This document shows positions 43,719 to 52,178 of a stretch of 62,030 bases of DNA, one piece after another. A model generated the notes under the pieces. It was not told where the DNA came from and did not search any database. It saw only the letters and a program-made list of their open reading frames with translations. The stretch comes from an uncultured Bradyrhizobium sp. (GTDB lineage Bacteria > Pseudomonadota > Alphaproteobacteria > Rhizobiales > Xanthobacteraceae): assembly GCF_936928535.1 (NCBI RefSeq), contig NZ_CAKZHY010000127.1:1-62030 (forward strand). Reading direction: 5' to 3'. Numbering within the stretch: the first letter of the stretch is position 1; each line of letters starts with the position of its first letter. The translations under genes were made by a program, and so were the position numbers.

Positions 43719-44738
43719 CTAGCGCTGCGGCTTGCGCTCTACGGGATCGATGTCGATTGCCCGCAGGCGACCGAGCCGCAACACGTCCATGGCGAGCCGC
43801 CGACCGATGCGGTCGCGGTCGAGCACGCGGATCAGATCGTCGACGCCGTTGATCTCGACACCGTCGAGCCTGATCACGACGTCGCCGGGCAGCAGGCCCG
43901 CCTTCGCCGCCGGGCCGTCCTGCTCGATCTGCATCAACAGCGCACCCATCTTGTTCTCGACGCCGGCCAGCACCGCGTGCCGCCGCGGCACCGGGGCGGT
44001 CTGCCCGGCAACACCGATAAAGGCGCGGCGGACATAGCCGTGGCGGATGATCTCCGACAGCACGAATTGCGCCGTGTTGCTGGCAACTGCAAAGCAGATG
44101 CCTTGCGCACCATTGATGATCGCCGTGTTGATGCCGATCACCTCGGCATTCGACGACACCAGCGGCCCGCCGGAATTGCCAGGGTTGAGCGCGGCGTCGG
44201 TCTGGATCACGTCCTCGATGGTGCGACCACTGACCGAGCGGATCGAGCGCCCGAGCGCCGACACCACACCGGCGGTGACGGTCGATTCGAATCCGAGCGG
44301 ATTGCCGATCGCGATCACGAGCTGTCCGCGCCGCAGGCTCTTGGAGTTGCCGAGCGCTGCATAGGGCAAATCCCGCGCGCCATTGGCGCGCAGCAGCGCG
44401 AGGTCCGTATCGGGATCGACGCCCAGCACGCGCGCGTCACCGACATGGCCCTCGACGTCCCGCAGCCGGATCTCCTTGGACGAGCCGACCACATGGCTGT
44501 TGGTGAGGACGAGTCCGTCAGGCGAGATCACGATGCCGGAGCCGAGCCCGCCGCGCTCGCGTCTATCAGGCACCTTTGGCCCGGTCTCGACGCGCACGAC
44601 GGCAGGGCCGACGCGGTCGGTCACGTCGATCACGGCATTGGAATAGGCGTCCAGCAGGGCCCGATCATCGACCGGGCCAGGTTCTGTCGTTCGCGATGAC
44701 GTTGCGTCATCGACGATATCTGAAGTGAAATCCAGCAT
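43719..44738 (-). CDS. HtrA/Deg-type serine protease with one PDZ domain, no signal peptide
   Basis: 339 residues from the ATG at 44738 (AAGGACTTTTGCC upstream). The trypsin-like triad is His in TNSHVVG, Asp in DTDLALLRA and Ser in LNPGNSGGPLV. A C-terminal PDZ domain spans about 245-335 (AGLLPGDVVIRLDGVEI). HtrA proteins are normally exported, yet the first 30 residues are acidic and hydrophilic (MLDFTSDIVDDATSSRT) with no membrane segment. A cytoplasmic location or a missed upstream start is implied. Confidence 0.87.
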   Translation of the reverse strand: MLDFTSDIVDDATSSRTTEPGPVDDRALLDAYSNAVIDVTDRVGPAVVRVETGPKVPDRRERGGLGSGIVISPDGLVLTNSHVVGSSKEIRLRDVEGHVGDARVLGVDPDTDLALLRANGARDLPYAALGNSKSLRRGQLVIAIGNPLGFESTVTAGVVSALGRSIRSVSGRTIEDVIQTDAALNPGNSGGPLVSSNAEVIGINTAIINGAQGICFAVASNTAQFVLSEIIRHGYVRRAFIGVAGQTAPVPRRHAVLAGVENKMGALLMQIEQDGPAAKAGLLPGDVVIRLDGVEINGVDDLIRVLDRDRIGRRLAMDVLRLGRLRAIDIDPVERKPQR

Positions 44739-44841
44739 GGCAAAAGTCCTTGAGGTCCACACAGATGGTCGCCTGTTCCGTCAGGCGCAAGGTGCCCGCC
44801 CGGAGCGCAAGGCTAGACTGCCCCGTTGACTACCCAAGTGG

Positions 44842-45291
44842 CTAGGGCGCGCGCCGCAACGTGCCGCCCCTGGCCCTGACCGGATCGAGCAGCGACCAGT
44901 CGCCATCGGGGAGCACATAGCCTTTGGGAAACGGTGCGCGCAGCTCGAGGCCAAGCGAGCGCAGCACGCGGTCGTCGCGGTAGTAGCATTGCAGGACGAC
45001 GCGAACGAGCGTTGCCGCGGCCGCACCGCCGTTCTTGCGAAATTCCTGCGCCACGGCATTGCGCTTCGTCGCGTCGAGCTCGGCGAAAGGTTGGCCTGCG
45101 AGCCGTGCCAGATGATCCAGCGCCGCCACCACCAATCTGGTGTCGCGGCCGAGGGTCGCAAGGACATCGGCCTGGATCGCAGCATCGTCGGCGCCGGGCA
45201 CTTTGTACTCGTCGCTGGCGGGAACGATCATCCCGGCGATGGTGCGAAGGTCGTCGCGCTGAGCGCGCGTGAGCTGATTGTCTGCGGTCAT
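44842..45291 (-). CDS. Small subunit of a GMC-type dehydrogenase (gluconate 2-dehydrogenase subunit 3-like)
   Basis: 149 residues. It resembles the small gamma subunits that accompany membrane GMC dehydrogenases: LTRAQRDDLRTIAGMIVPASDEY at the start and KGYVLPDGDWSLLDPVR at the end. It has no clear signal peptide in this copy. The gene begins 7 bases after the stop of the GMC subunit gene, which is the usual operon pairing. It probably aids assembly or export of the catalytic subunit. Confidence 0.72.
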   Translation of the reverse strand: MTADNQLTRAQRDDLRTIAGMIVPASDEYKVPGADDAAIQADVLATLGRDTRLVVAALDHLARLAGQPFAELDATKRNAVAQEFRKNGGAAAATLVRVVLQCYYRDDRVLRSLGLELRAPFPKGYVLPDGDWSLLDPVRARGGTLRRAP

Positions 45292-45298
45292 AGCGGCC

Positions 45299-46897
45299 TC
45301 AGTCGAACAAGTTGGCGAGACGCTGCTTCATCTGATCGGCGATGTAGAGCGCGAGGGCCTGGATGGTGGAGGTCGGGTTCACACCGCCCGAGGTGACGAA
45401 GATGCTGCCGTCGACGATGAAGAGGTTTTTGACGTCGTGCGTTCGGCCCCATTCGTTGACGACGGAGCGCTTGGGATCGGTGCCCATGCGCGCGGTGCCG
45501 AGCAGATGCCAGCCGCCCCAAGGGATCGGCGAATTGACGCAGATGTCTGTCGCGCCGGCCGTCTCGAGAACCTCGCGGCCGCGGGCGAGCGCATGGTCCA
45601 TCATCTTCCGGCTGTTCTCCGAGATCGTGTAGTCGATCTTCGGCGCGGGAATGCCGTGGCTGTCCTTCAACACGGGATCGAGCGTGACTTGATTATGCTC
45701 CTCCGGCAGGTCCTCGCAGATCGCGGAGAAGCCGAGCCTGTGGCCGTTGAGCTTGCGGAAGACGCGGTGATGATCCTCGCCCCACGGCAGAATGCCCTTC
45801 TGCTCGCTGACCACGGCCTCGAACACCGGCCCTGCTCCGCGCACGAACTGCACCCCATAGCCACGCACGAAGCCGCGCGACAAATCCGTGTCGTACCACT
45901 CCTTGCTCCACAGGCAGGTCGGCGGCGCGCGATTGCTATCGGTCGGCTCCTTCACATAGCCGTAGATCTGCGCATAGGGGTGGAACATCAGATTCTTGCC
46001 GACGAGACCCGATGAATTGGCAAGGCCGTTCGGGAAGCGGTCGGACTTGGAGTTGAGCAGCAGCCGCGGCGTGCCGACGCCATTGCAGGCGATGATCACG
46101 ACATGCGCTGGCTGGAACTGCTCGACGCCGTCCTTGTCGTAATACACCACGCCGGTGGCCATGCCGTTCTCGTCGGTGGTGATCTCGCGCACCCGGCAAT
46201 GCGTGCGCAGCTCGACGCCGGCGCGAACCGCATGCGGCCAATAGGTGATGTCGGTCGACGATTTCGCGCCTTGTGCGCAGGCCGGCGTGCAATGGCCGAG
46301 ATTGACGCAGCGGGCACGGCCCTCATAGTCCATGGTCGCGACCGTCGTGTCCGACGGCCACCAGTGCCAGCCAAGCTTGTTCATGGCTTTGGCGATGATG
46401 GCGCCGGACAATCCCATCGGTTGCTGCGGCATCGGCGGATGCGTCAGCGGCGAGAGCGGATCGCCTGATAGCCCCGACGTGCCCATCATGCGGTCGTTCT
46501 CTTCAAAGAACGGCGTCAGCGCGTCATAGTCGATCGGCCAGTCGTCGGCGACACCGTCCAGCGTCTTCACCTTGAAATCGGAAGGATGCAGCCGCGGCCA
46601 ATGCGCGGTGTACATCACTGTCGAGCCGCCGACGGCGTTGTAATTGACGACCTTGATCGGCGAATTGTCGTCGTTAACAGGATAATCCTCGGGCCGGCCG
46701 CGGACATTGGGGCTCGATGACCACTCGCCGAAGAACCTGGCCTCCCAGTCCCGGCCCGTACTTGGATATTCCGCCGGATTCATCCAGCCGCCCTGCTCCA
46801 GGCAGACGATGTGCATCTTGGTCTCGGCCAGCGACCACGCCACCACCGCGCCAGAAGCGCCGGCGCCGATGATCAGGACGTCCACGGGGTCTTTCAT
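45299..46897 (-). CDS. GMC-family oxidoreductase (large subunit)
   Basis: 532 residues from the ATG at 46897. A TTG six bases earlier has better spacing to GGGAGGAAGAC and is a real alternative. The FAD motif VLIIGAGASGAVVAWSLA is at the N terminus, GGSTVMYTAHWPR binds the flavin, and the catalytic His is in GGWHLLGTARMG near the end. The Cys residues in ARCVNLGHCTPAC resemble an iron-sulfur motif of membrane dehydrogenases of the gluconate/sorbitol group. It oxidises an alcohol group with transfer to a cytochrome or quinone, helped by the small subunit. Confidence 0.85.
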   Translation of the reverse strand: MKDPVDVLIIGAGASGAVVAWSLAETKMHIVCLEQGGWMNPAEYPSTGRDWEARFFGEWSSSPNVRGRPEDYPVNDDNSPIKVVNYNAVGGSTVMYTAHWPRLHPSDFKVKTLDGVADDWPIDYDALTPFFEENDRMMGTSGLSGDPLSPLTHPPMPQQPMGLSGAIIAKAMNKLGWHWWPSDTTVATMDYEGRARCVNLGHCTPACAQGAKSSTDITYWPHAVRAGVELRTHCRVREITTDENGMATGVVYYDKDGVEQFQPAHVVIIACNGVGTPRLLLNSKSDRFPNGLANSSGLVGKNLMFHPYAQIYGYVKEPTDSNRAPPTCLWSKEWYDTDLSRGFVRGYGVQFVRGAGPVFEAVVSEQKGILPWGEDHHRVFRKLNGHRLGFSAICEDLPEEHNQVTLDPVLKDSHGIPAPKIDYTISENSRKMMDHALARGREVLETAGATDICVNSPIPWGGWHLLGTARMGTDPKRSVVNEWGRTHDVKNLFIVDGSIFVTSGGVNPTSTIQALALYIADQMKQRLANLFD

Positions 46898-47097
46898 CGA
46901 CAAGTCTTCCTCCCGCCGTCGCCGCTTCTCGGGCGATTCGGCCATCACGGCTCACTAGGCCGCCGAACGATAGGGGTAGACCGGCCGGCGAGTAAAGGCT
47001 GGCTGGCGAATGTCGCACTTCGCACAGCGCAGACCATTGGTCTGGCGACTGCCGAATGCTAGGAACGAGGAGCAAGAGCAATCGATAGCGAGAAATT

Positions 47098-47880
47098 ATG
47101 TCCTTCGAAAATTCATTGGCCCGCGCCTTCGTCCTTGTTTTATTTCTCGCTCTGTCCGCATTTTTGGGGACCTCCAGTCCTGCCACCGCGCTGACTGCGG
47201 CTGCGACGGTCCGGGACGCCAATTCGATCCAGCTTGGCGACGTCGTCTACCGGCTCGATGGCGTCGATGCGCCCGAGCTGGACCAGGTCTGCATCGACGA
47301 CCATGCCGATCCCTGGACCTGCGGCATCGAGGCCCGCGACCAGCTCGCCAAGCTGATCGGCACTAAGCCGGTGCGCTGTGACGACGTCGGGCCTGAGAAG
47401 AATTTTGGCAAGCGCCACCGCGCGATCTGCACGGTCGAGGGCGAGAAGGTATCGTTGAACGAGCAACTGGTCAGGCTGGGCTTTGCCATCGCGCGCGAGC
47501 CGCTCAAGGCCAACGTCAAGCCGGCGGCTGCCGAGGCAAAGGCGGCCTCGGCCGGCATCTGGAAGGGCTGCTTTGTTGCACCGCAAGAATTCCGCACCGG
47601 CAAGAAGGACGGCGCCCTGCTCGGCGCCGCCTGCCGCCCGGACCGCGACAAGGAGATTCGCGCGGTGCTGTTTCCCGAGGAGATGACGGCACCGCCAAAC
47701 TGCGCCATCAAGGGCAAGCTCGCGGTGCGCGCCCGCGTCACCGGTAATATCGGCATCTATCACCTCAGGGGCTGCCCGAGCTATGCCGCGACGACCAAGC
47801 CGGACCGCTGGTTCTGCTCTGAGGACGACGCGCAGGCCTCGGGCTTCCGCAAGGCCTACAATTGCCGCCGGCCAAAGTGA
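47098..47880 (+). CDS. Exported staphylococcal-nuclease-like protein
   Basis: 260 residues with a signal peptide (ARAFVLVLFLALSAFLG). The nuclease fold is seen in VYRLDGVDAPELDQVC (metal-binding Asp residues), FGKRHRAICTVEG (Arg), and LVRLGFAIARE (Glu). A second domain with Cys pairs (RGCPSYAATTKPDRWFC, AYNCRRPK) follows, common in alphaproteobacterial homologues. It cleaves nucleic acids outside the cytoplasm. It is divergent from the GMC operon with 200 bases between and is followed by the candidate sRNA. Confidence 0.85.
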   Translation: MSFENSLARAFVLVLFLALSAFLGTSSPATALTAAATVRDANSIQLGDVVYRLDGVDAPELDQVCIDDHADPWTCGIEARDQLAKLIGTKPVRCDDVGPEKNFGKRHRAICTVEGEKVSLNEQLVRLGFAIAREPLKANVKPAAAEAKAASAGIWKGCFVAPQEFRTGKKDGALLGAACRPDRDKEIRAVLFPEEMTAPPNCAIKGKLAVRARVTGNIGIYHLRGCPSYAATTKPDRWFCSEDDAQASGFRKAYNCRRPK

Positions 47881-47970
47881 ACTTTTGGTTCACGCAGCCG
47901 TGAGTGGTAGACCGAGACAGTAATGATCCGGAATTGAACTGAAACGGGAGTTGCTGCACTTATATGTGTA

Positions 47971-48087
47971 CGCAAGCGCTTTGCGCGGGCGTTTCCTTGG
48001 CAGACGATCCTCATCGGATTGTCCTTGCTCGGGCGTTTCCTCCCTAGACTTGGGCCGCTTGTCACTCACAAGCGGCTCTTCTTTTTT
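47971..48087 (+). ncRNA. Candidate small RNA with intrinsic terminator
   Basis: Downstream of the nuclease stop and reading plus, three stems occur: 47971-47985 (CGCAA/TTGCG), 48003-48023 (GACGATCC/GGATTGTC, 5-base loop) and 48054-48076. The last is followed by a T-rich run. Between the second and third stems lies an unpaired stretch with TTTCCTCCCT, complementary to a Shine-Dalgarno sequence. The 11-base word GGGCGTTTCCT occurs twice (near 47987 and 48031). Weak promoter elements TTGAAC (47934) and TTATAT (47960) precede it, although their 20-base spacing is not ideal. An extended 3' UTR of the nuclease mRNA is the alternative. Confidence 0.55.
48054..48087 (+). terminator. Rho-independent terminator
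   Basis: A perfect 9-base stem GCCGCTTGT (48054-48062), loop CACTC, complement (48068-48076) and then TCTTCTTTTTT. It can only work on the plus strand and ends 8 bases before the stop of the convergent cyoD gene. Confidence 0.9.
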
Positions 48088-48094
48088 GTGCGGT

Positions 48095-48484
48095 CTAGCT
48101 GTGCATCCGAATGAACTGGTCCATCGGCGGCATGTTCTGGTTGAGATGCGACATGATCCAGACGGTGCCACCGACCACCAGAAAGACGACCAGAAGCCCG
48201 AAGGCCAACGCCAGCACGTTGTTGGTGTTGTCGGGTCCGGTGGTGATGTGCAGGAAGAAAACGAGGTGCACGCCCATCTGCGCAATCGCCAGCACGATCA
48301 GTGCGACCGGGATCGAGGGCTGCCAGACCAGGTCGGTGCCAGCGATGAAGAACGAGGTCGCGGTGAGCAGCAGCGCAAGACCCAGGCCGACGACGTAGCC
48401 GATGATACGCTCGCCAACGCTGTGTTGCTCTTCATCGCCAGGCGCGATGTCATGTTCGACATGCATGTGCGTCTGATCGCTCAT
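48095..48484 (-). CDS. cyoD: Cytochrome o ubiquinol oxidase subunit IV
   Basis: 129 residues with three hydrophobic segments (about 26-48, 55-80, 88-110). HLVFFLHITTGPDNTNN is typical of CyoD. A His-rich N terminus precedes the first segment. It is the last gene of cyoABCD, starting with ATG overlapping the cyoC stop by four bases. The protein assists assembly of the oxidase; the haem O synthase gene cyoE is not adjacent. Confidence 0.9.
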   Translation of the reverse strand: MSDQTHMHVEHDIAPGDEEQHSVGERIIGYVVGLGLALLLTATSFFIAGTDLVWQPSIPVALIVLAIAQMGVHLVFFLHITTGPDNTNNVLALAFGLLVVFLVVGGTVWIMSHLNQNMPPMDQFIRMHS

Positions 48485-49122
48485 ACGCCACTCCCAAGCA
48501 AATAGACGACGGAAAAGACGCCGACCCAGATGATGTCGAGCGCATGCCAGAACAGCGCAAAGCACATCATCCGGCGCAGCACGTCGGCGCGAAAGCCCTT
48601 GGCAAAGACCTGCGCCATCATGGTGAGCAGCCAGAGCACGCCGGCCGAGACATGCAGGCCGTGGCAGCCGACAAGCGAGAAGAATGCGCTCAGGAAGGCG
48701 CTGCGCGACGGGCCATAGCCGCGGGAGACGAGGTCGGCGAACTCCCTGAACTCGATGGCGAGGAAGATCAGCCCGAGCACGCAAGTTACGGTCATGCCGA
48801 GATAGAACCAGAAGCGGTTGCGCACGTCGGCGGCGATGCTGGCCATACCGCAGGTGAAACTCGACAGCAGCAGGCAGACGGTTTCGATCGCGACGTTGCG
48901 CTGCTCGAAAATCTCCGAGCCCTTCGGACCGTCGGCGGTCTGGCTGACCAGCACGGCGTAGGCCGCAAAGAAGCAGGAGAACATCACGATGTCGGAGAGC
49001 AGGAACACCCAAAAGCCATAGGCGGTCACGGTCCGCTTCGGCGCGGGCCCGGGATGCTCGACGACAACTCCTATGTGATGGGGATCGGCATGCGCGCGGC
49101 CGACGGTCGCGGTCATCGACAT
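48481..49122 (-). CDS. cyoC: Cytochrome o ubiquinol oxidase subunit III
   Basis: 213 residues with five membrane segments, the CyoC number. GFWVFLLSDIVMFSCFFAAYA and HGLHVSAGVLWLL mark the subunit III family, and FWHALDIIWV is near the C terminus. The ATG at 49122 overlaps the cyoB stop by one base, so it is translationally coupled. Confidence 0.92.
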   Translation of the reverse strand: MSMTATVGRAHADPHHIGVVVEHPGPAPKRTVTAYGFWVFLLSDIVMFSCFFAAYAVLVSQTADGPKGSEIFEQRNVAIETVCLLLSSFTCGMASIAADVRNRFWFYLGMTVTCVLGLIFLAIEFREFADLVSRGYGPSRSAFLSAFFSLVGCHGLHVSAGVLWLLTMMAQVFAKGFRADVLRRMMCFALFWHALDIIWVGVFSVVYLLGSGV

Positions 49123-51122
49123 CAGATCGCCCCCGCCATGCTGACGAGGTTCCGCCGCTCCTCCAGATTGACGCGGTCGATCGCAGCGACCTCCGCGGCC
49201 GGAATGACGTATTCGTCGTGGTCGCGCCACGCGAACACGACGAAGGTCGCGAAAGCGCCGAGGCTGCCCAAGATCACCAACCACCAGATGTGCCAGATCA
49301 GCGCAAAGCCCATGATCGTGGCGAAGAACGCGCAGACAAAGCCGGTCGGCGAGTTCCGGGGCATTTCGATGTCGTGATATTCGGGCTCTTCGTGCTCGAG
49401 CGATTGCTGTTGGGCAGCGATCTTCATGTCCCAATAGGCATCCTCGCCGCGGACGTCAGGGTGGAAGGCGAAGTTGAACACCGGCGGCGGCGACGAGGTC
49501 GCCCATTCCAGGGAGCGGCCGTCCCAGGGATCGCCGGTGCGGTCGCGCAACGCCTCGCGGTTGCGGATGCTGACGACGAGCTGCATGATCTGGCAGATCA
49601 CGCCGATCGACAGCACGGCCATGCCGATCGCCGCCACGATCATCCACGGGCGCCACTCCGCAACATCATAGTGCTGCATGCGTCGCGTCATGCCGAGCAT
49701 GCCGGCGACATAAAGCGGCACGAAAGTAATGTAGAAGCCTGAGAAGGTGAACCAGAACGCCAGCTTGCCCCAGCGCTCATCGAGGCGGAATCCGAACGCC
49801 TTGGGAAACCAGTATTCGAAACCGGCGAAGGCGCCGAACAGCACGCCCCCGATGATGACGTTGTGGAAGTGCGCCACCAGGAACATGCTGTTGTGAAGCA
49901 TGAAGTCGGCCGGCGGCACGGCAACCAGCACACCGGTCAAGCCGCCGATGATGAAGGTAACCATGAAGCCCACCGCCCACAGCATCGGCGTCGCAAAGCG
50001 AATGCGGCCGCCATACATCGTGAACAGCCAATTGTAGATCTTCACGCCCGTCGGCACGGCGATGATCATGCTGGCGATGCCGAAGATGGCATTGACGTCG
50101 GGCCCCGCGCCCATCGTGAAGAAATGATGCAGCCAGACCATGAAGGAGATGACGCAGATCGCCATGGTCGCCAGCACCATGGAGCGATAGCCGAACAGCG
50201 CCTTGCCCGAAAAGGTCGAGACCACCTCGGAGAAGATCCCGAACGCCGGCAGCACCAGGATGTAGACCTCCGGATGCCCCCAGGCCCAGATCAAATTCAT
50301 GAACATCATGACGTTGCCGCCGGCCTCATTCGTGAAAAAGTGGAAGCCGAGATAGCGGTCGAGCAGCAGCATCGCGAGCGTCGCGGTGAGGATCGGAAAC
50401 GCCGCGACGATCAGGAGGTTCGAAGCCAGCGTGGTCCAGCAGAACATCGGCATGCGCAGATAGTTCATGCCTTTGGTCCGCAGCTTCAGCACCGTCGTGA
50501 CGAGATTGATGCCGGCGACCAGCGTGCCGACGCCGGAGATCTGGAGCGACCAGGCGTAATAGTCGACACCGACGCCGGGCGAATAGGACAGCTCCGACAG
50601 TGGCGGAAAGGCAAGCCAGCCGGTCCGGGCGAACTCGCCGATCACCAACGACAGGTTGACCAATAGCGCACCCGTCGCCGTCAGCCAGAAGCCGACGGAA
50701 TTGAGCGTCGGAAACGCGACGTCTCGCACGCCAAGCTGCAGCGGCACGATCAAATTCATCAGCCCGATCACGAACGGCATCGCTACGAAGAAGATCATGA
50801 TGGTGCCGTGCGCCGAGAAGATCTGGTTGTAGTGCTCCGGCGGCAGATAGCCCTGGGACTGATAGGCGATTGCCTGCTGGATCCGCATCATGATGGCGTC
50901 GCTGCCGCCGCGCAGCAGCATCATCGAAGCGAGCAGGATGTACATGACGCCAATGCGCTTGTGATCGACGCTGGTGATCCATTCGTGCCAGAGATAGGGC
51001 AAATGGCCTTTCACGACGACCCAGATCAGCACGGCGAGGATTCCAGCCAGCACCACGCCGCCCGCAATCAGTGGGATCGGCTGATCGAACGGGATGGCCG
51101 ACCAGTCGAGCTTACCGAGCAT
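49122..51122 (-). CDS. cyoB: Cytochrome o ubiquinol oxidase subunit I
   Basis: 666 residues from the ATG at 51122, five bases after GGAGG; an ATG three bases earlier is an option. Metal ligands are present: SAHGTIMIFF for the low-spin haem, WAWGHPEVYILVLP with the CuB His and cross-linked Tyr, HHFF for CuB, and HFHNVIIGG for both haems. This is a proton-pumping haem-copper oxidase reducing oxygen with ubiquinol. Its 3' end couples to cyoC and its 5' end overlaps cyoA. Confidence 0.95.
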   Translation of the reverse strand: MLGKLDWSAIPFDQPIPLIAGGVVLAGILAVLIWVVVKGHLPYLWHEWITSVDHKRIGVMYILLASMMLLRGGSDAIMMRIQQAIAYQSQGYLPPEHYNQIFSAHGTIMIFFVAMPFVIGLMNLIVPLQLGVRDVAFPTLNSVGFWLTATGALLVNLSLVIGEFARTGWLAFPPLSELSYSPGVGVDYYAWSLQISGVGTLVAGINLVTTVLKLRTKGMNYLRMPMFCWTTLASNLLIVAAFPILTATLAMLLLDRYLGFHFFTNEAGGNVMMFMNLIWAWGHPEVYILVLPAFGIFSEVVSTFSGKALFGYRSMVLATMAICVISFMVWLHHFFTMGAGPDVNAIFGIASMIIAVPTGVKIYNWLFTMYGGRIRFATPMLWAVGFMVTFIIGGLTGVLVAVPPADFMLHNSMFLVAHFHNVIIGGVLFGAFAGFEYWFPKAFGFRLDERWGKLAFWFTFSGFYITFVPLYVAGMLGMTRRMQHYDVAEWRPWMIVAAIGMAVLSIGVICQIMQLVVSIRNREALRDRTGDPWDGRSLEWATSSPPPVFNFAFHPDVRGEDAYWDMKIAAQQQSLEHEEPEYHDIEMPRNSPTGFVCAFFATIMGFALIWHIWWLVILGSLGAFATFVVFAWRDHDEYVIPAAEVAAIDRVNLEERRNLVSMAGAI

Positions 51123-52110
51123 CATGGCCTCCACTGTGGGGGCGGCCGGCATCGGACATGAGCTCCGGTCCCGGTCCTGGCGGAATGTGCTGGGTTGCTA
51201 TCAGGTTGAACAAGCGCGGGTCTTCAAGCCGATAGGTCGGCTTACCCTTCTCGATGCCCTGCTGCATGAGCTTCTTGTAGCTCTCCTCGTTCAGCACGGC
51301 GTCGGTCTTCGCCGTGGTCGCCACCCAATCCGGAAATGACAGCGGCGAGATCACATTGACGTCGAACATCATGTCCGGAAAGCCGTCGCCGGAGAAATGG
51401 GCCGACATGCCCTTGAGCTTCCCCTCATTGTCGGCGCGGAGGTTCAGCCGCGTCACCATGCCGTTCATGGTGTAGATCATGCTGCCGAGCTGCGGGATGA
51501 AGAACGTGTTCATCACGCTCGACGACGTCAGCTGAAAATTCAGCTCGGCGCCGGCCGGCACCGTCAGCGTGTTGACCGTGGCGATGCGCTGGTCCGGATA
51601 GATGAACAGCCATTTCCAGTCGAGCGACACGGCCTGGATGCGGACGGGACTTCCCGTGCCCGGCACGGGCGCTGCGGGATCGAGCTGGTGCGAACCGATC
51701 CAGGCGACGCCGCCGAGCAGGATCACGGTCAGCGCCGGGATCGCCCACACCACCATCTCGACGCGGCCGGAATAGACGAAGCCGGGCTGGAAGCGTGCTT
51801 TCGTGTTGGAGGCGCGGAACCAGAACGCAAAAGCCAGGATCGCAAAAATGGTCGGCACCACGATCGCGAGCATGATGAAGACGGAATCGACCAGAATGGT
51901 GCTGTTGGCCGCAGCCACCGGCCCTTGTGGATCGAGCAGATTCATCGGCAAGCCACTGGCGATCAGGAGAACCCCAAGGGGAGCGTAACGCCAAAAACTC
52001 CCCCGCCACAAACGCAGTTGCGTGAAGACGGTTCCCGGCCATCGCAGCTCAACCGCGGCATATCTCGTCCCGCGCCATGCAATTCCGTGCGATGTCAATG
52101 ACATCGGCAC
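51112..52110 (-). CDS. cyoA: Cytochrome o ubiquinol oxidase subunit II
   Basis: Up to 332 residues; no ribosome site supports the ATG at 52110, and a start downstream (TTG about 52011) would fit the family length better. Two membrane segments are followed by a periplasmic cupredoxin-like domain (VSLDWKWLFIYPDQ, SVMNTFFIPQLGSMIY). No CuA Cys pair is present, which identifies a quinol rather than cytochrome c oxidase. In E. coli a lipoprotein Cys precedes LLDP; here the matching sequence is ASGLPMNLLDP with no Cys, so lipid anchoring is not expected. Confidence 0.88.
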   Translation of the reverse strand: MPMSLTSHGIAWRGTRYAAVELRWPGTVFTQLRLWRGSFWRYAPLGVLLIASGLPMNLLDPQGPVAAANSTILVDSVFIMLAIVVPTIFAILAFAFWFRASNTKARFQPGFVYSGRVEMVVWAIPALTVILLGGVAWIGSHQLDPAAPVPGTGSPVRIQAVSLDWKWLFIYPDQRIATVNTLTVPAGAELNFQLTSSSVMNTFFIPQLGSMIYTMNGMVTRLNLRADNEGKLKGMSAHFSGDGFPDMMFDVNVISPLSFPDWVATTAKTDAVLNEESYKKLMQQGIEKGKPTYRLEDPRLFNLIATQHIPPGPGPELMSDAGRPHSGGHDAR

Positions 52111-52178
52111 GGGACGGCCGGCCTTCTCTCTTCCGCGCGCGATTGCTAGTTTGCACGAAAATATCGGGATGGAACGAG

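Noticed and set aside
49122..52110. Considered a cytochrome c (aa3) oxidase
   Set aside because: Subunit II has no CuA Cys pair, and the gene order and small subunit IV are those of a quinol bo3 oxidase.
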